A stretch of 33,583 nt of DNA from Acidobacteria subdivision 2 bacterium RH1 MAG20 (GCA_002197545.1 NFUO01000139.1:1-33583), one strand, 5' to 3'; positions 1 through 8,840 are shown, counted from the stretch's first letter. The notes: generated by a model from the sequence alone, not told the origin. Numbers and translations: made by a program.

Positions 1-173
1 AGACTAGAGGTCAGGATGGAGTCGCTACTTCCTTTCCTGCAGGGGACTTGCACCCCCTACAACATGCCGGTTTATCCCGGCGCACAGTGATTTATCGCCA
101 ACGCACTCAGCGAGACTCATTCCATCTCCTCTAAGGTGGAGTTCCCCGTAACTGGCCGGCCGAGTCCCGCCAG

Positions 174-190
174 CGCGTCATTCTGACGCG
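174..190. other. Perfect hairpin upstream of the first gene
   Basis: CGCGTCA and TGACGCG form a perfect 7-bp stem around a TTC loop. No T-tract follows, so this is not a clear intrinsic terminator. The rest of positions 1-267 shows no ORF I recognise. A SD-like AAAGGTGA lies just before the ATG at 268. Confidence 0.5.
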
Positions 191-267
191 GCCAAGATAT
201 GCTTTATTCCCTGCCAAATTACACTTTATTTCACATCAACAACAACAAACTCCAAAAAGGTGAACCG

Positions 268-1341
268 ATGCGCAATTTCGCACGCCTCAAAATGGGTTAC
301 TACCCATTGCCTGAGAGTGAAGGGGTAAAACTCCGCGCTCTCCTGTCATTCCCTCAACCAGCTTCGGTCATCGATCCCTGTGTCGGGCAAGGAATTGCGT
401 TGCATCTTGTCACCGGCGATGCGGAGGTTCGGCGTTACGGTGTGGAGCTTGACGCCGAACGCGCGCAGATCGCAACTTCAAAGGGTATCGAGACGATTCA
501 GGGCAATGCCTTCGATGCGGCCGCTAAATCCGAGTCCATCTCTCTGCTATACCTGAATCCGCCATACGACTCGGAGATCGGTTCGGTCGCCAACAATCGC
601 ATGGAACGGCTATTCCTGGACCACACCTATCGCTGGCTGGTGCCCGATGGCGTTCTGGTGCTGGTCATACCCTTCGAACGGCTCTATGACTGTGTTGGCG
701 TTCTGGCCTCTCATTTCGGCAGATTGAGCGTGCTGCGGATGACCGATGAAGAGTCGGTACGATTTCGACAGATCGCGGTTCTCGGAGTACGCCGAAACAT
801 TCGAGGCACAGCCCTCGAAGACAATAAGCGATTCCTGCAAAGCATCAGCCCCTACGGCAGCTTTCACGCACTGCCTGAGTTGGCTCCGACTTCCTGCGCT
901 CCATATTCCGTTCCGCCGTCCGGCGAGGTAGCGCTTAGTTATCGTGGGCTTCCATACGATCTGATTGAGGACCTGTTGCCCCAGTCCGGAGCCTGGAGGC
1001 AGACCATTCCTTTCCTCATGCCTCATGAGGACGTTGCAACCGGCCGACCAATCACTCCATTGCACGGCGGTCATGTGGGACTGTTATGCACTGCCGGTCT
1101 CTTGAATGGTGTCTTCGGCGACGGTGACGAGCGGCACATCGCCCGCTGGAGATCGGTCAAACACGTAACGACCTTCGTCGAAGATGACGGCGACACCCAG
1201 ATTGTTCACCACCGGGAACGGTGGACCAATGAACTGCGATTGGTCTATGCCGACGGTAGAACCCTGAAACTGACGGAGACGCCAGCGAAGGCAGAAGGAG
1301 AGGCCGATGCAGAACGCACATCTGAGGCTCGGGCTGCTTGA
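268..1341 (+). CDS. DUF6094-type N6-adenine-like DNA methyltransferase
   Basis: Predicted class I SAM-dependent methyltransferase of 357 residues. A glycine-rich motif I (VIDPCVGQGIAL) lies near residues 34-45, an acidic GVELDAER motif follows, and the catalytic NPPYD motif (IV) lies near residues 95-100, as in N6-adenine or amino-methyltransferases. I chose ATG 268 because AAAGGTGA lies just upstream; the reading frame extends back to ATG 199 without a comparable SD. DUF6094 proteins are common on plasmids and integrative elements next to SNF2-like helicases, as here. The 3' end overlaps the next gene by 35 bp, which suggests translational coupling. The fold is clear; substrate and role (self-modification or anti-restriction) are inferred. 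Confidence 0.75.
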   Translation: MRNFARLKMGYYPLPESEGVKLRALLSFPQPASVIDPCVGQGIALHLVTGDAEVRRYGVELDAERAQIATSKGIETIQGNAFDAAAKSESISLLYLNPPYDSEIGSVANNRMERLFLDHTYRWLVPDGVLVLVIPFERLYDCVGVLASHFGRLSVLRMTDEESVRFRQIAVLGVRRNIRGTALEDNKRFLQSISPYGSFHALPELAPTSCAPYSVPPSGEVALSYRGLPYDLIEDLLPQSGAWRQTIPFLMPHEDVATGRPITPLHGGHVGLLCTAGLLNGVFGDGDERHIARWRSVKHVTTFVEDDGDTQIVHHRERWTNELRLVYADGRTLKLTETPAKAEGEADAERTSEARAA

Positions 1342-1987
1342 ATACCAGCGAGCCACGGAGAAGATCTCGACCCGCATCCGCGTCCGAGTCGACCGTTACG
1401 TTGGAGAAGATCGCAAGGCGCATCTATTGAGCGTCTTCGGTAACGATTCGGACATTGGAGCAATCACGGCGGCTGTGCATGAGAAGGCGACGTTCACGTT
1501 GACCTTTCCCGACGGAAGCAGCAAAGAGGTCACCCTTGGAGAGAACCCCTCTTGCTACAAGGGGTCGATTAATCTCACGGATCGGAAACATCCCGTGCGC
1601 CACCTGGTTGCGGCCTCGCAGGAGCTTCATGCCAACAGCGGTGTCGGCCGTACTGTCTTACTGCGCTACCAAAGAGAGGAAGCGTGGGCAACCCTCGTCA
1701 GCTTTCTCGGCCTGCCTGGCGAGCCGACATGGGCGGATTATGTCCTCGCGTTGATTGAGAAGGAAGAACGCATCAAGGACCTAGACGGCATCGGCTGCCG
1801 TCCTGTGCTCATCTCAGCCACGACCGAAGAGTTGCTTGACTGGATCGGGGACGGGTTGCGCTCCCGGACGCTGTACTTTCCTGAGAGGAACGGCCCCATC
1901 GCGTGGCCCCGTTTCTCCCTGGAACAGGTACTGCGGCCCATTCCGGCCTACGACATGTCTGAATCGACCGAAAACCTGACCGCTTAG
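1307..1987 (+). CDS. Conserved mobile-element protein of unknown function
   Basis: 226-residue soluble protein that starts inside the end of the methyltransferase gene and ends about 100 bp before the helicase. No motif was recognised. The N-terminal half looks beta-rich and contains a TFPDGSSKEVTLGE stretch; the C-terminal half ends in an acidic, flexible tail. No signal peptide or membrane segment is visible. Its place between methyltransferase and helicase suggests a partner of those two enzymes, but nothing in the sequence shows a function. Confidence 0.6.
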   Translation: MQNAHLRLGLLEYQRATEKISTRIRVRVDRYVGEDRKAHLLSVFGNDSDIGAITAAVHEKATFTLTFPDGSSKEVTLGENPSCYKGSINLTDRKHPVRHLVAASQELHANSGVGRTVLLRYQREEAWATLVSFLGLPGEPTWADYVLALIEKEERIKDLDGIGCRPVLISATTEELLDWIGDGLRSRTLYFPERNGPIAWPRFSLEQVLRPIPAYDMSESTENLTA

Positions 1988-2012
1988 ATTTCGCACGATA
2001 CAGTTTGCCTCG

Positions 2013-2040
2013 AAGGGGCGCTCGCCAGAGTGCCCTTTTT
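2013..2040 (+). terminator. Intergenic hairpin with T-tract before the helicase gene
   Basis: AAGGGGCGCTC pairs with GAGTGCCCTTT around a GCCA loop, giving an 11-bp stem with two G-T wobbles, and runs into TTTTT. It lies 26 bp after the preceding stop and about 55 bp before the helicase ATG, so it resembles an intrinsic terminator or attenuator inside a same-strand gene array. Confidence 0.65.
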
Positions 2041-2094
2041 CGCATTTGCAGGTCATTCCATCCCCCACCAATCCAGATTCCACGAGGTATCTCT

Positions 2095-4398
2095 ATGGAG
2101 ACCACCTTCGATTATTTGCGCGCCCACGCCGCAGAATTGGGCGCGCGCATCCTTGAAACCTACCCACCGCTTCAGAGCACCAAAGACACAATTGCGCCTG
2201 CGGTGGCGACATTGCTGCGCAAAGCCCTGCCTGCACAAGGCCTCGCCATCACCGGCACAGCCAAGTATTTGCGCCGGGCGAAGGCGGCCCGCATTGTTGC
2301 CGAATGCGGGGCGGGAAAGACCTTCATGGCTTTGGGGACGATCCATGTCCTGACAGCCGGGCGACCGAGCACCACGCTCGTCATGTGCCCATCGCATATC
2401 ACGCACAAATGGGCGCGCGAGGTACTGCTGACCATCCCGCGCGCCCGTGCCTTCCTGATCGAGGACATGCGCAACGGCGGCGATCCCAAGAAGCAGCATG
2501 GAATCTGCGAGGTGAAGCTAAGCAAGGGCAAGACCGTGTATGAGGGTAAGCACCTCAGTCTTGCTGAAATGCGGCGCATGGGTCGCCGCGAGTGGCGCAA
2601 GCGTTTCCCCGGACCGGTGTTCTTCATCATCGGCAAGGACAAAGGCAAACTCGGCTACTTTTGGGACCACGCTTATCTCAAAGCGAAGTCGGGGCCAAAC
2701 CTCGGTTCGATCGTCAATCCGGACTCCGGTCTCGCAATCCTGGACTCCGAGCGGCAGAAGTTGACGCACCTCGACTTCGACGACAAGGTCAAAATGTCTG
2801 AGACCGTCACCTCGCCCAAGCTGGGGACGACGCGGTTCTCTGCGTTGTGGCAGGCCGACCGGACCCGCATCCAGCGCATGGCGCCGATCGAGTACATCGG
2901 CCGTTACATGCGCGGATGGTTCGATTTCGCGATTGCGGACGAACTCCATCAACTTGCGGGCGACACCGCGCAGGGCAACGGTCTCGGTGTCCTGGGACGC
3001 GCCGCACAGCGGTTGATCGCGCTCACCGGAACCCTGATGGGAGGTTATGCGGATGACCTCTTCAACATCTTCTTTCGCATGGAACCCCGCGCGATGGTCG
3101 CCGAAGGCTTTGCCTATGGCGGCCAGGGGCGGCGCGATTTCCAGGAGCAGTATGGCGTTCTCGAAACCGTCGAGAAGGTCAAGGAGGCCGACAACGCATG
3201 TTCGAGGGCGACCAAGAAGACGATCCACGTATTGCGCAAGCCCGGAGCATCGCCCTTGCTCTTCGGCAAGTTCCTGATGAATACAACGGCGTTCCTCTCC
3301 CTCGAGGACATCTCGGACAATCTGCCTCCGTATGACGAGAGCGTCTTGTCCGTCGATATGGACCCCGGGCTTCAATCCGCATACGAACAACTGGAAGAGG
3401 ACATTCGGAACGCGATGCAGGCGCACCGCGGCAACAAGAGCCTGATGAGCATTTTGCTCAACACGCTTCTCCTTTATCCCGACCATCCCTACGACTTCAA
3501 GGAGATTTGGGCGCGGGCCTTTGATCCGACGACGAAGGAGTATGAGAAGTTTCTGGTCACGATGCCCGAGAACCTGGCACAGGACATTCTCTATGCCAAA
3601 GAGCGCGAACTGATCGCCGATGTCAAAGAGGAGTTGCGCCAGGGCCGGCGGTGTCAGATCTACGCGACGTTCACGGGAGAAAAAGACGTCACGCTGCGGC
3701 TCGAGACTGTTCTGCGGCAGGTCGGTATTCGCGTAGCGGTTCTGCGCTCTTCGGTTCCAACCGACAAACGTGAGGATTGGTATGACCGGCAGTTGAAGGC
3801 CGGTATCGAGGTCGTGATCTGTCACCCTAAGCTAGTGGAGACGGGTCTCGATTTGCTGGCCTTTCCCACGCTTTACTTCTACGAGTCGGGCTATTCGCTC
3901 CACACGTTGCGGCAAGCCAGCCGACGCTCCTGGCGTATCGGGCAGCGGCACCCCGTGCGGGTGAAGTTCGTCACTTACGCGGGCACGATGCAAGAGACCT
4001 GTCTGCGCCTCATGGGCAAGAAGATGCTGGTCGCGCTCATGATGGAAGGCAAGTTCTCCGGCGAAGGACTGCAATCGCTCGATGCCGACGAAGACCTGAT
4101 GAGCGCCATGGCGCGCGAACTGGTCGAGAAGGCTGGCGTTGGTGAATCAGCCGACGCCATCTGGCGTGAACTGGACCATGAGCGAGAGAAGTTCCAACCT
4201 CCGCCAGTGACGGCCGCACAGCCGGAACTTTCGCCAGAGACGGAGAGCGAATCGATCCCCACCCTCGATTTTGCGATGCCACCACCGGCAGTCTTTGGGA
4301 TTCACCTTGTCGAGCCCGACCCCGCGGCGAAGAAGCGCAAGAAAAAAGTGCCCTGGCCCAATGCTGGTCAGGACGTGCAACTCAAACTCTTCGGGTAA
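2095..4398 (+). CDS. SNF2-like superfamily 2 DNA helicase/translocase
   Basis: 767-residue SF2 ATPase. Walker A (AECGAGKT) is at residues 69-76, motif Ia (VMCPSH) near 96-101, and the Walker B box is DELH at 282-285 in place of DEAH. The C-terminal RecA-like lobe carries ETGLDLL and motif VI QASRRSWRIGQ (607-617), a SNF2 hallmark with arginine finger residues. The C-terminus is proline- and lysine-rich. ATG 2095 was chosen because it fits the start of conserved sequence; the reading frame is open upstream to 2005. It probably moves on double-stranded DNA in replication, repair or anti-restriction functions of the element. Family assignment is firm; the exact task is unknown. Confidence 0.85.
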   Translation: METTFDYLRAHAAELGARILETYPPLQSTKDTIAPAVATLLRKALPAQGLAITGTAKYLRRAKAARIVAECGAGKTFMALGTIHVLTAGRPSTTLVMCPSHITHKWAREVLLTIPRARAFLIEDMRNGGDPKKQHGICEVKLSKGKTVYEGKHLSLAEMRRMGRREWRKRFPGPVFFIIGKDKGKLGYFWDHAYLKAKSGPNLGSIVNPDSGLAILDSERQKLTHLDFDDKVKMSETVTSPKLGTTRFSALWQADRTRIQRMAPIEYIGRYMRGWFDFAIADELHQLAGDTAQGNGLGVLGRAAQRLIALTGTLMGGYADDLFNIFFRMEPRAMVAEGFAYGGQGRRDFQEQYGVLETVEKVKEADNACSRATKKTIHVLRKPGASPLLFGKFLMNTTAFLSLEDISDNLPPYDESVLSVDMDPGLQSAYEQLEEDIRNAMQAHRGNKSLMSILLNTLLLYPDHPYDFKEIWARAFDPTTKEYEKFLVTMPENLAQDILYAKERELIADVKEELRQGRRCQIYATFTGEKDVTLRLETVLRQVGIRVAVLRSSVPTDKREDWYDRQLKAGIEVVICHPKLVETGLDLLAFPTLYFYESGYSLHTLRQASRRSWRIGQRHPVRVKFVTYAGTMQETCLRLMGKKMLVALMMEGKFSGEGLQSLDADEDLMSAMARELVEKAGVGESADAIWRELDHEREKFQPPPVTAAQPELSPETESESIPTLDFAMPPPAVFGIHLVEPDPAAKKRKKKVPWPNAGQDVQLKLFG

Positions 4399-4456
4399 CA
4401 TGGTTGCCGGGAGAACAGTTCCAACGAGGCCACTTGTTTTCGGCTTCGATCAACAG

Positions 4457-4496
4457 GCAAAGAAAGGGTCAGCCTCGCGGCTGGCCTTTTCTTTGC
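4457..4496 (+). terminator. 18-bp stem hairpin directly before the next start
   Basis: The arms at 4457-4474 and 4479-4496 pair along all 18 positions (16 Watson-Crick, 2 G-T) around a TCGC loop. The right arm contains CTTTTCTTT. The hairpin ends two bases before the GGAG Shine-Dalgarno of the gene at 4509. It may be a terminator, an attenuator, or a structure controlling translation of that gene. Confidence 0.65.
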
Positions 4497-4508
4497 GTGG
4501 AGATGTCC

Positions 4509-5039
4509 ATGCCCAAAGGACCATTTCTTCCATCGGAGTTCGTCCCGACAAAGTTCTCGACAGCCGCGGACAAGGCGGACTTCGGGAATGCGTTCCTGCA
4601 CTTTATCGAGTCAGAGTGGAAAGAGACTCTCTTTACCAAAACGCTCTACAACCAGCTCTCCAACACATTCGGGAACATCGCGCACTACAATCGACCGACC
4701 TTCTATTCCACCTGGTTTACCAGCCATGCGGACCGGTTGCACTTTCTTGAACAGGCGCTTGAGTGGCCGTGCTGGGGCGACGCTGAGTTCACCTTCTGTG
4801 ATGTGGAGCGTGCTCTTCAGCGCGAGATCCGCAAACGAAATTACCTTGCGCGTTACGAGCTGAAAGCAGCCGCGTCGTTGCGTGCGGCCGAGATGGCGAT
4901 TCTGGAACGGCTTGAAGCGAAGTACCGCTCGGCAGCGACTCAGCGCACGGAAGAGCCGGTCGACTCAGTGACTTCCGCGACAAGCTCATCTGTGACCGTC
5001 CTTGAGGTCGCAGCTCCGGTGCAAGGCAGCCTCTTTTAG
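4509..5039 (+). CDS. Conserved mobile-element protein of unknown function
   Basis: 176 residues from ATG 4509, chosen because GGAG lies 6 bases upstream; an ATG at 4503 overlaps that SD. The first half is rich in aromatic residues (for example SNTFGNIAHYNRPTFYSTWF). It is followed by a basic helical region with REIRKRNYLARYELKAAASL and a low-complexity Ser/Thr/Val tail. No known domain was recognised. A long hairpin directly precedes the SD, which suggests expression is controlled separately from the helicase. Function unknown. Confidence 0.65.
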   Translation: MPKGPFLPSEFVPTKFSTAADKADFGNAFLHFIESEWKETLFTKTLYNQLSNTFGNIAHYNRPTFYSTWFTSHADRLHFLEQALEWPCWGDAEFTFCDVERALQREIRKRNYLARYELKAAASLRAAEMAILERLEAKYRSAATQRTEEPVDSVTSATSSSVTVLEVAAPVQGSLF

Positions 5040-5104
5040 AACGGGAGGCCCGATGTGTCCGACCTTTCAAACCTTTCAACAAGTGATCCATTAGGGAGGC
5101 TGTT

Positions 5105-5659
5105 ATGGGCCAAGATGTCTATTACAACGGGGAGATCTCCGTTACCCCCGCTCTGACTGAGAGCGATGCTGCGGTATTGCTCGCGGCGACAAATCTTGAG
5201 CGCACGGATGAGACGCGAGCGCTCTTCGCGGCGATCGCTGCCGGTCCCGAACCCAACTTGCCGTACCACGCCGGTCTGCTGGAGGTCTCGGAAGACCGGG
5301 AATTTATCCTTCCCGAACAGGATGAGAGCCGTCACGGATTTCGGATGTGGCTCAGGCTTTTGATCGAACACTATTTGGCGCCGCGCGGGTATGTGTTGGA
5401 GGGTGAAGTCACCTGGGAAGGTGAAGACCGCGATGATAGCGGCACCATCTTCGTCAAGGACAACCGGGTCGAGGCAATCGATGACCTGATCTTCAACGCC
5501 GGCCCAAGCTGGGCACCCAACCACTTCGCCGACGACCACCTGAAGCAGGCGATTCGCGACCTCCTTGATTCGGCGGACAACACCGGCTGCTCGCCCGAGC
5601 TGACCGTGGTAGCCGCGACCGGCCTTGAAGCCATTCGCTCTCGGATGCCTGAGTTCTAG
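5105..5659 (+). CDS. DUF6205-like conserved protein
   Basis: 184 residues with SD GGGAGG just upstream. The N-terminal MGQDVYYNGEISVTPALTE, the central WLRLLIEHYLAPRGYVLEGE (near residues 81-100) and GEDRDDSGTIFVKDN resemble small DUF6205-type proteins, which combine a beta-rich N-terminus with a conserved IEHFLAPWGY-like core. The family has no established function. The family call is from memory of the pattern and not checked by search. The gene is followed by a terminator-like hairpin at 5699-5725. Confidence 0.6.
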   Translation: MGQDVYYNGEISVTPALTESDAAVLLAATNLERTDETRALFAAIAAGPEPNLPYHAGLLEVSEDREFILPEQDESRHGFRMWLRLLIEHYLAPRGYVLEGEVTWEGEDRDDSGTIFVKDNRVEAIDDLIFNAGPSWAPNHFADDHLKQAIRDLLDSADNTGCSPELTVVAATGLEAIRSRMPEF

Positions 5660-5698
5660 CTATTTCTTTTCCTTACTGAACGACTCGCCACACACTCT

Positions 5699-5725
5699 GA
5701 GCCTGGCACCTGCCGGGCTCTTTTT
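5699..5725 (+). terminator. Intrinsic terminator-like hairpin
   Basis: GAGCCTGGCA pairs with TGCCGGGCTC (one T-G wobble, tight loop) and is followed by TTTTT. It lies 40 bp after the DUF6205-like stop and 32 bp before the next ATG. With the hairpins at 2013 and 4457 it is the third such structure directly before a backbone gene. Confidence 0.75.
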
Positions 5726-5756
5726 CGTGTCGGCGTTCGACCCGATAGGTGACCCC

Positions 5757-6230
5757 ATGCGTAGTCTTTCGTCCCGCCACCACAACAACTGTCCACACTG
5801 TCCCGTCATTGGCGCTGAAGATATTCCGGGAGACGAGTTCTACGAGATCCTTTCTCTCCGCTTCAACATCCGCATCGCGCGGGAACTCTGCCGTGGCCAT
5901 GTACCGCATCTGGTAAACCGCCGCCCCTTGGAGCGTTGGCTTGAGCATGCACGCCTCGACTGGGAGCATGTCGATCATCTTCCATCCACTCTCGGTCCCG
6001 GCATCATGGCGACCTTACCCGGTGGATGTGGAATGCCGGTCATCGACGGCAACCATCGTGCGGCAAGGGCTCTGCGCGATAGACACGAATTCTTTGCCCT
6101 CGTTCTCGGCGAGTCGGAGACGCTGGAGTTGTTGCGCCGCACTATGGGCCGCTCCATCGCCGACCACTACTGGGAGCGGATGCTTCATTCCAAACCTCAC
6201 CCCAACGATGTTCAAGAAGGAGAACAATGA
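5757..6230 (+). CDS. Small ParB-like (IDGNHR) protein upstream of the PRTRC cassette
   Basis: 157 residues. The segment PVIDGNHRAARALRDR (near residues 97-112) resembles the phosphate-binding box of ParB/Srx-like domains (DGxHRxxA). The N-terminal half has a CPHC pair near residues 12-15 and a possible helical region. ATG 5757 was chosen because AGGTGA lies directly upstream. The stop codon overlaps the start of PRTRC protein C (ATGA), indicating translational coupling. PRTRC stands for ParB-Related, ThiF-Related Cassette; this gene is much shorter than the usual ParB member, so I do not equate the two. Confidence 0.55.
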   Translation: MRSLSSRHHNNCPHCPVIGAEDIPGDEFYEILSLRFNIRIARELCRGHVPHLVNRRPLERWLEHARLDWEHVDHLPSTLGPGIMATLPGGCGMPVIDGNHRAARALRDRHEFFALVLGESETLELLRRTMGRSIADHYWERMLHSKPHPNDVQEGEQ

Positions 6231-6442
6231 TGAGCAGCCTTAAGACGGAAGCGCTTCCGCGCGAGTTCCAATACAACGGTGTACGGATTCCTGACCCTGG
6301 CCCCGAGTTGACGGTCGATCAGGTCCGCGACCTTCTCACACCTGCGTACCCTGAGATCGCCACGGCATCTGTGACCGGCCCGGAAGATACCGGCTCCGCC
6401 CTGCGCTACACCTTCAACCGAGCCATCGGGACGAAAGGCTGA
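6227..6442 (+). CDS. PRTRC system protein C
   Basis: 71-residue protein matching the small PRTRC protein C family: FQYNGVRIPDPGPELTVDQV near the N-terminus, then a YPEIATASV core and the C-terminal YTFNRAIGTKG signature. Two ATGs (6227 and 6230) are possible. AAGGAG at 6217-6222 fits the second better, while the first overlaps the preceding stop as ATGA. The family is conserved on plasmids and integrative elements and has no established biochemical role. Confidence 0.85.
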   Translation: MMSSLKTEALPREFQYNGVRIPDPGPELTVDQVRDLLTPAYPEIATASVTGPEDTGSALRYTFNRAIGTKG

Positions 6443-6531
6443 CCGATGGCTGCGCCCAACATGAGTTTGGAACGTGTGAGAGCTGGAAGGAGTGCGGTGA
6501 GAGCGTTCTTGTCTTCGCCAAACACGCTATC

Positions 6532-7386
6532 ATGCGCGCCATCGGCGAGGAACGCTGGAATCTTCTGCAGCGTAATGTCGAATACCACCTCGAAATAAGC
6601 GATGTCGCCGACCGCGAAGGTTTCGATGAGGTCATGGTGGATGGACAACTTGCCATCACGGTGGTTTGCGGTGGCTCCGGCTATCTCAAGATCGGCCCGG
6701 CTATCGAAGCGCTCGAGGCGGAAGCGCCGGGGCTCGGAGGGGCTTTCTATTGGACGCTGACCTATGCGCTCTATCGCCTCATGCGCGTCTACAACCACGA
6801 CGATGCACTCCAATACGAGGAACGCATGCAGGAGTATGCCGAGCAGGACGAAGAGGAGAACAAGGGCCAGTATGAGTTTCCGGAAGTCGAGAAGGCATTG
6901 CCGGACTGTATCCGGTTGAGCTTGCAGAAAGACAACCACGATCGCTGGAATCTCGGTGCCCGTCGTCTCCTGCGCAAACACAGCAATGGCCGCTACCGTT
7001 CGTGGATCAAGCGTTTGCGGAAGCTCCAGCAGCTCTCCCGGATTCGGGTTCGGCCAACGTACAGTTTCATCGAAGAGGGTAACTACGATAGCCCGCCGTT
7101 ACCGTCCCTTCTAGTCGCTTTCAAGGAAAGCGATGCCGTTACCGCCTGCTTTGATGAAGAGAGCCAATACATGCTCGAAGGAACCTCGGAGCCCGCCGTG
7201 GGTGTAGCCTTCCATCCGCAGAGCTTAGAAGAAGTACAGCAGGCGGTTCGCATCGTGGAGCGCTTCGTCCTGTTCAACCATGAGCTCTTTCAACTGGTGG
7301 AAGAGTTACAAGAGTGGGAAAAGTCGGAGAACAGCCATGCAGATACACGTATCAATCGGGGAGAACCATCGCTTCGAGCTGCGTGA
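6532..7386 (+). CDS. PRTRC system protein F (5' end uncertain)
   Basis: 284 residues from the first in-frame ATG. The region GPAIEALEAEAPGLGGAFYW followed by ALYRLMRVYNHDDALQYEER is typical of PRTRC protein F, which is conserved beside proteins B and C and of unknown function. The frame is open upstream through the end of the C gene and reads like protein (CESWKECGESVLVFAKH), so the real start may be non-ATG, possibly CTG 6439 overlapping the C stop. Alternatively a frameshift separates it from ATG 6446, which starts in another frame. ATG 6532 has no clear SD. The 3' end overlaps the B gene by 50 bp. Confidence 0.75.
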   Translation: MRAIGEERWNLLQRNVEYHLEISDVADREGFDEVMVDGQLAITVVCGGSGYLKIGPAIEALEAEAPGLGGAFYWTLTYALYRLMRVYNHDDALQYEERMQEYAEQDEEENKGQYEFPEVEKALPDCIRLSLQKDNHDRWNLGARRLLRKHSNGRYRSWIKRLRKLQQLSRIRVRPTYSFIEEGNYDSPPLPSLLVAFKESDAVTACFDEESQYMLEGTSEPAVGVAFHPQSLEEVQQAVRIVERFVLFNHELFQLVEELQEWEKSENSHADTRINRGEPSLRAA

Positions 7387-8044
7387 AGCGCTTCTGGTTT
7401 ATGGTGACCGCCAAAAGAGCTTCGTGACCCGCCACGACGTAACTCTCCAGAAGGACGCGCCACCCACTCTTGGTCCCGCCCAGCCGCTCACTGTCGCCTT
7501 CGTGGAATCCCTAGTGCGCTCTCTGAGCGGAAGCTCTGACGCCGATGTCCTGCCCGAGAACGTCCTGGCAAAAGGCGACAGGATGATCGCATGGTGGACT
7601 CGGGCGCGGCGTCAGCAGATGTTCTATGAGAACTCCGAGGACAAAGCCACGGAGTTGAATGGACTCGTCTTTCCGCAGCCACCCCTGGTGTGGCGCGTGA
7701 AGAACGGCGATCTCATGATTCGCGCGCTCACGGAGAATAAACGTCCGCAGACAGCGACGAAATTGGCCGTCGCACCGTTCTGGAATCTCTCCGACAATGG
7801 CCGCGTTTGTACGGGCTCCATGCGCTGCCCTGATGGCGCAACAGTGTCCTCCATCGCTGATTGGGAACGAGGATATTACGAGAGTGCCTTCACCCACGCC
7901 AACGTCGGACGTTTGACGCGTCACCCGGGAGGCTTCGAGGAGCTATGGCTATCGCTGGCGGGGAAGCGCAAGCCATTCCCACTGGAGACCCTGATCGTTC
8001 TGCCACAGACCCTTGCGCAGTTCGTTCGGGGAGAGAGGGCCTAA
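7337..8044 (+). CDS. PRTRC system protein B
   Basis: 235-residue protein with the family features in order: AWWTRARRQQMFY near residues 78-90, PPLVWRVKNGDLMIRAL, a RPQTATKLAVAPFWN core, VCTGSMRCP, and WERGYYESAFTHANVGRLT. ATG 7337 is preceded by GGAG at the right spacing and lies inside the end of gene F, so the two are translationally coupled. The stop is one base before the ThiF start. PRTRC B occurs next to ThiF in this cassette; no activity is established. Confidence 0.85.
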   Translation: MQIHVSIGENHRFELREALLVYGDRQKSFVTRHDVTLQKDAPPTLGPAQPLTVAFVESLVRSLSGSSDADVLPENVLAKGDRMIAWWTRARRQQMFYENSEDKATELNGLVFPQPPLVWRVKNGDLMIRALTENKRPQTATKLAVAPFWNLSDNGRVCTGSMRCPDGATVSSIADWERGYYESAFTHANVGRLTRHPGGFEELWLSLAGKRKPFPLETLIVLPQTLAQFVRGERA

Positions 8045-8045
8045 C

Positions 8046-8840
8046 ATGAGGATCGAGCACAGATTGCCCTCAAACCTGATACATCGCGGACCAGTTCGTG
8101 TGCTGATCGTTGGAGCAGGCGGCACCGGAAGTTCGATCGCCATGAACCTGCCGTATCTCGATCAGGCGATGCGTGTGTGGGGACACGCGAGCGGTCTCGA
8201 CGTGTCCATGATGGACGCCGATACAGTTTCTGCGACGAACTGCGTCCGTCAACCCTTTTCAGCCTCCGACATCGGCCAGAACAAAGCCACCGTGTTGATC
8301 AACCGCATCAACATCTTCTGGGGAACGAAGTGGACGGCCATTCCCAATCGATTTCATTCGCGCTCCTTTGAGAGCGATCGTGCAAGTGTCCCAGACGTTC
8401 TGATCGGCTGCGTCGATACGCGCGAGGCCAGGAAAGCCATCGAGGAATCGTTCACCCGCGCCTTGACCGGCACCTACTATTGGCTCGATCTCGGCAACAA
8501 CGCTGCCAGTGGACAGTATGTTCTTGGCCAGCCGCTGAACGGGAGGAATCGCCGCAAGGCAGAGCGCCTGCGCACAGTAAGCGAGTTGTATCCGGAGATT
8601 GTGGATGCCGATGCCGGAGAAGATCCTCTCCCGAGTTGCTCCGCAGTTGAGGCATTGGACCGGCAGGAGCCATTCATCAACCCGGTCCTCGCGGTGAGCG
8701 CGCTTGCGATGCTGGGACAGCTCTTTCGCTACGGCAAGCTCAGCTATCACGGCGCATTCTTCAACGCGAGGACTGGCCATACGAGTGCGCTGCCAGTCGA
8801 TCCTGCTCTGTGGTCCAGAACGATGAAATTGAAACGATAA
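8046..8840 (+). CDS. PRTRC system ThiF-family (E1-like) protein, 3' end replaced by transposon
   Basis: 264-residue E1-like adenylyltransferase. A nucleotide-binding loop (LIVGAGGTGSS) lies near residues 20-30, the acidic DADTVSATNCVRQPF motif near 57-71, a GCVDTREAR segment follows, and a conserved PSCSAVEALDRQ lies near 198-209. ThiF/MoeB relatives activate a carboxyl terminus with ATP; the PRTRC substrate is unknown. The last five residues (MKLKR) and the TAA come from the left end of the Tn7-like transposon. The original tail RKRSRKMAA is stranded at 17029-17057. The new tail is also basic, so the protein may still work. Confidence 0.85.
   Translation: MRIEHRLPSNLIHRGPVRVLIVGAGGTGSSIAMNLPYLDQAMRVWGHASGLDVSMMDADTVSATNCVRQPFSASDIGQNKATVLINRINIFWGTKWTAIPNRFHSRSFESDRASVPDVLIGCVDTREARKAIEESFTRALTGTYYWLDLGNNAASGQYVLGQPLNGRNRRKAERLRTVSELYPEIVDADAGEDPLPSCSAVEALDRQEPFINPVLAVSALAMLGQLFRYGKLSYHGAFFNARTGHTSALPVDPALWSRTMKLKR
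8819..8823. repeat. Left 5-bp target-site duplication (AACGA)
   Basis: AACGA lies directly outside the left tip of the Tn7-like element and is repeated directly outside the right tip at 17024-17028. Five-bp duplications are standard for Tn7-like transposition. Confidence 0.8.

Noticed and set aside
1..173. Possible remnant of an upstream gene or insertion sequence
   Set aside because: All three forward frames give short peptides without recognisable motifs, and there is no terminal repeat.
2518..3825. 435-codon minus-strand ORF inside the helicase gene
   Set aside because: It lies opposite a clear SNF2 helicase and has no recognisable motif; it is a shadow of G+C-rich codons.
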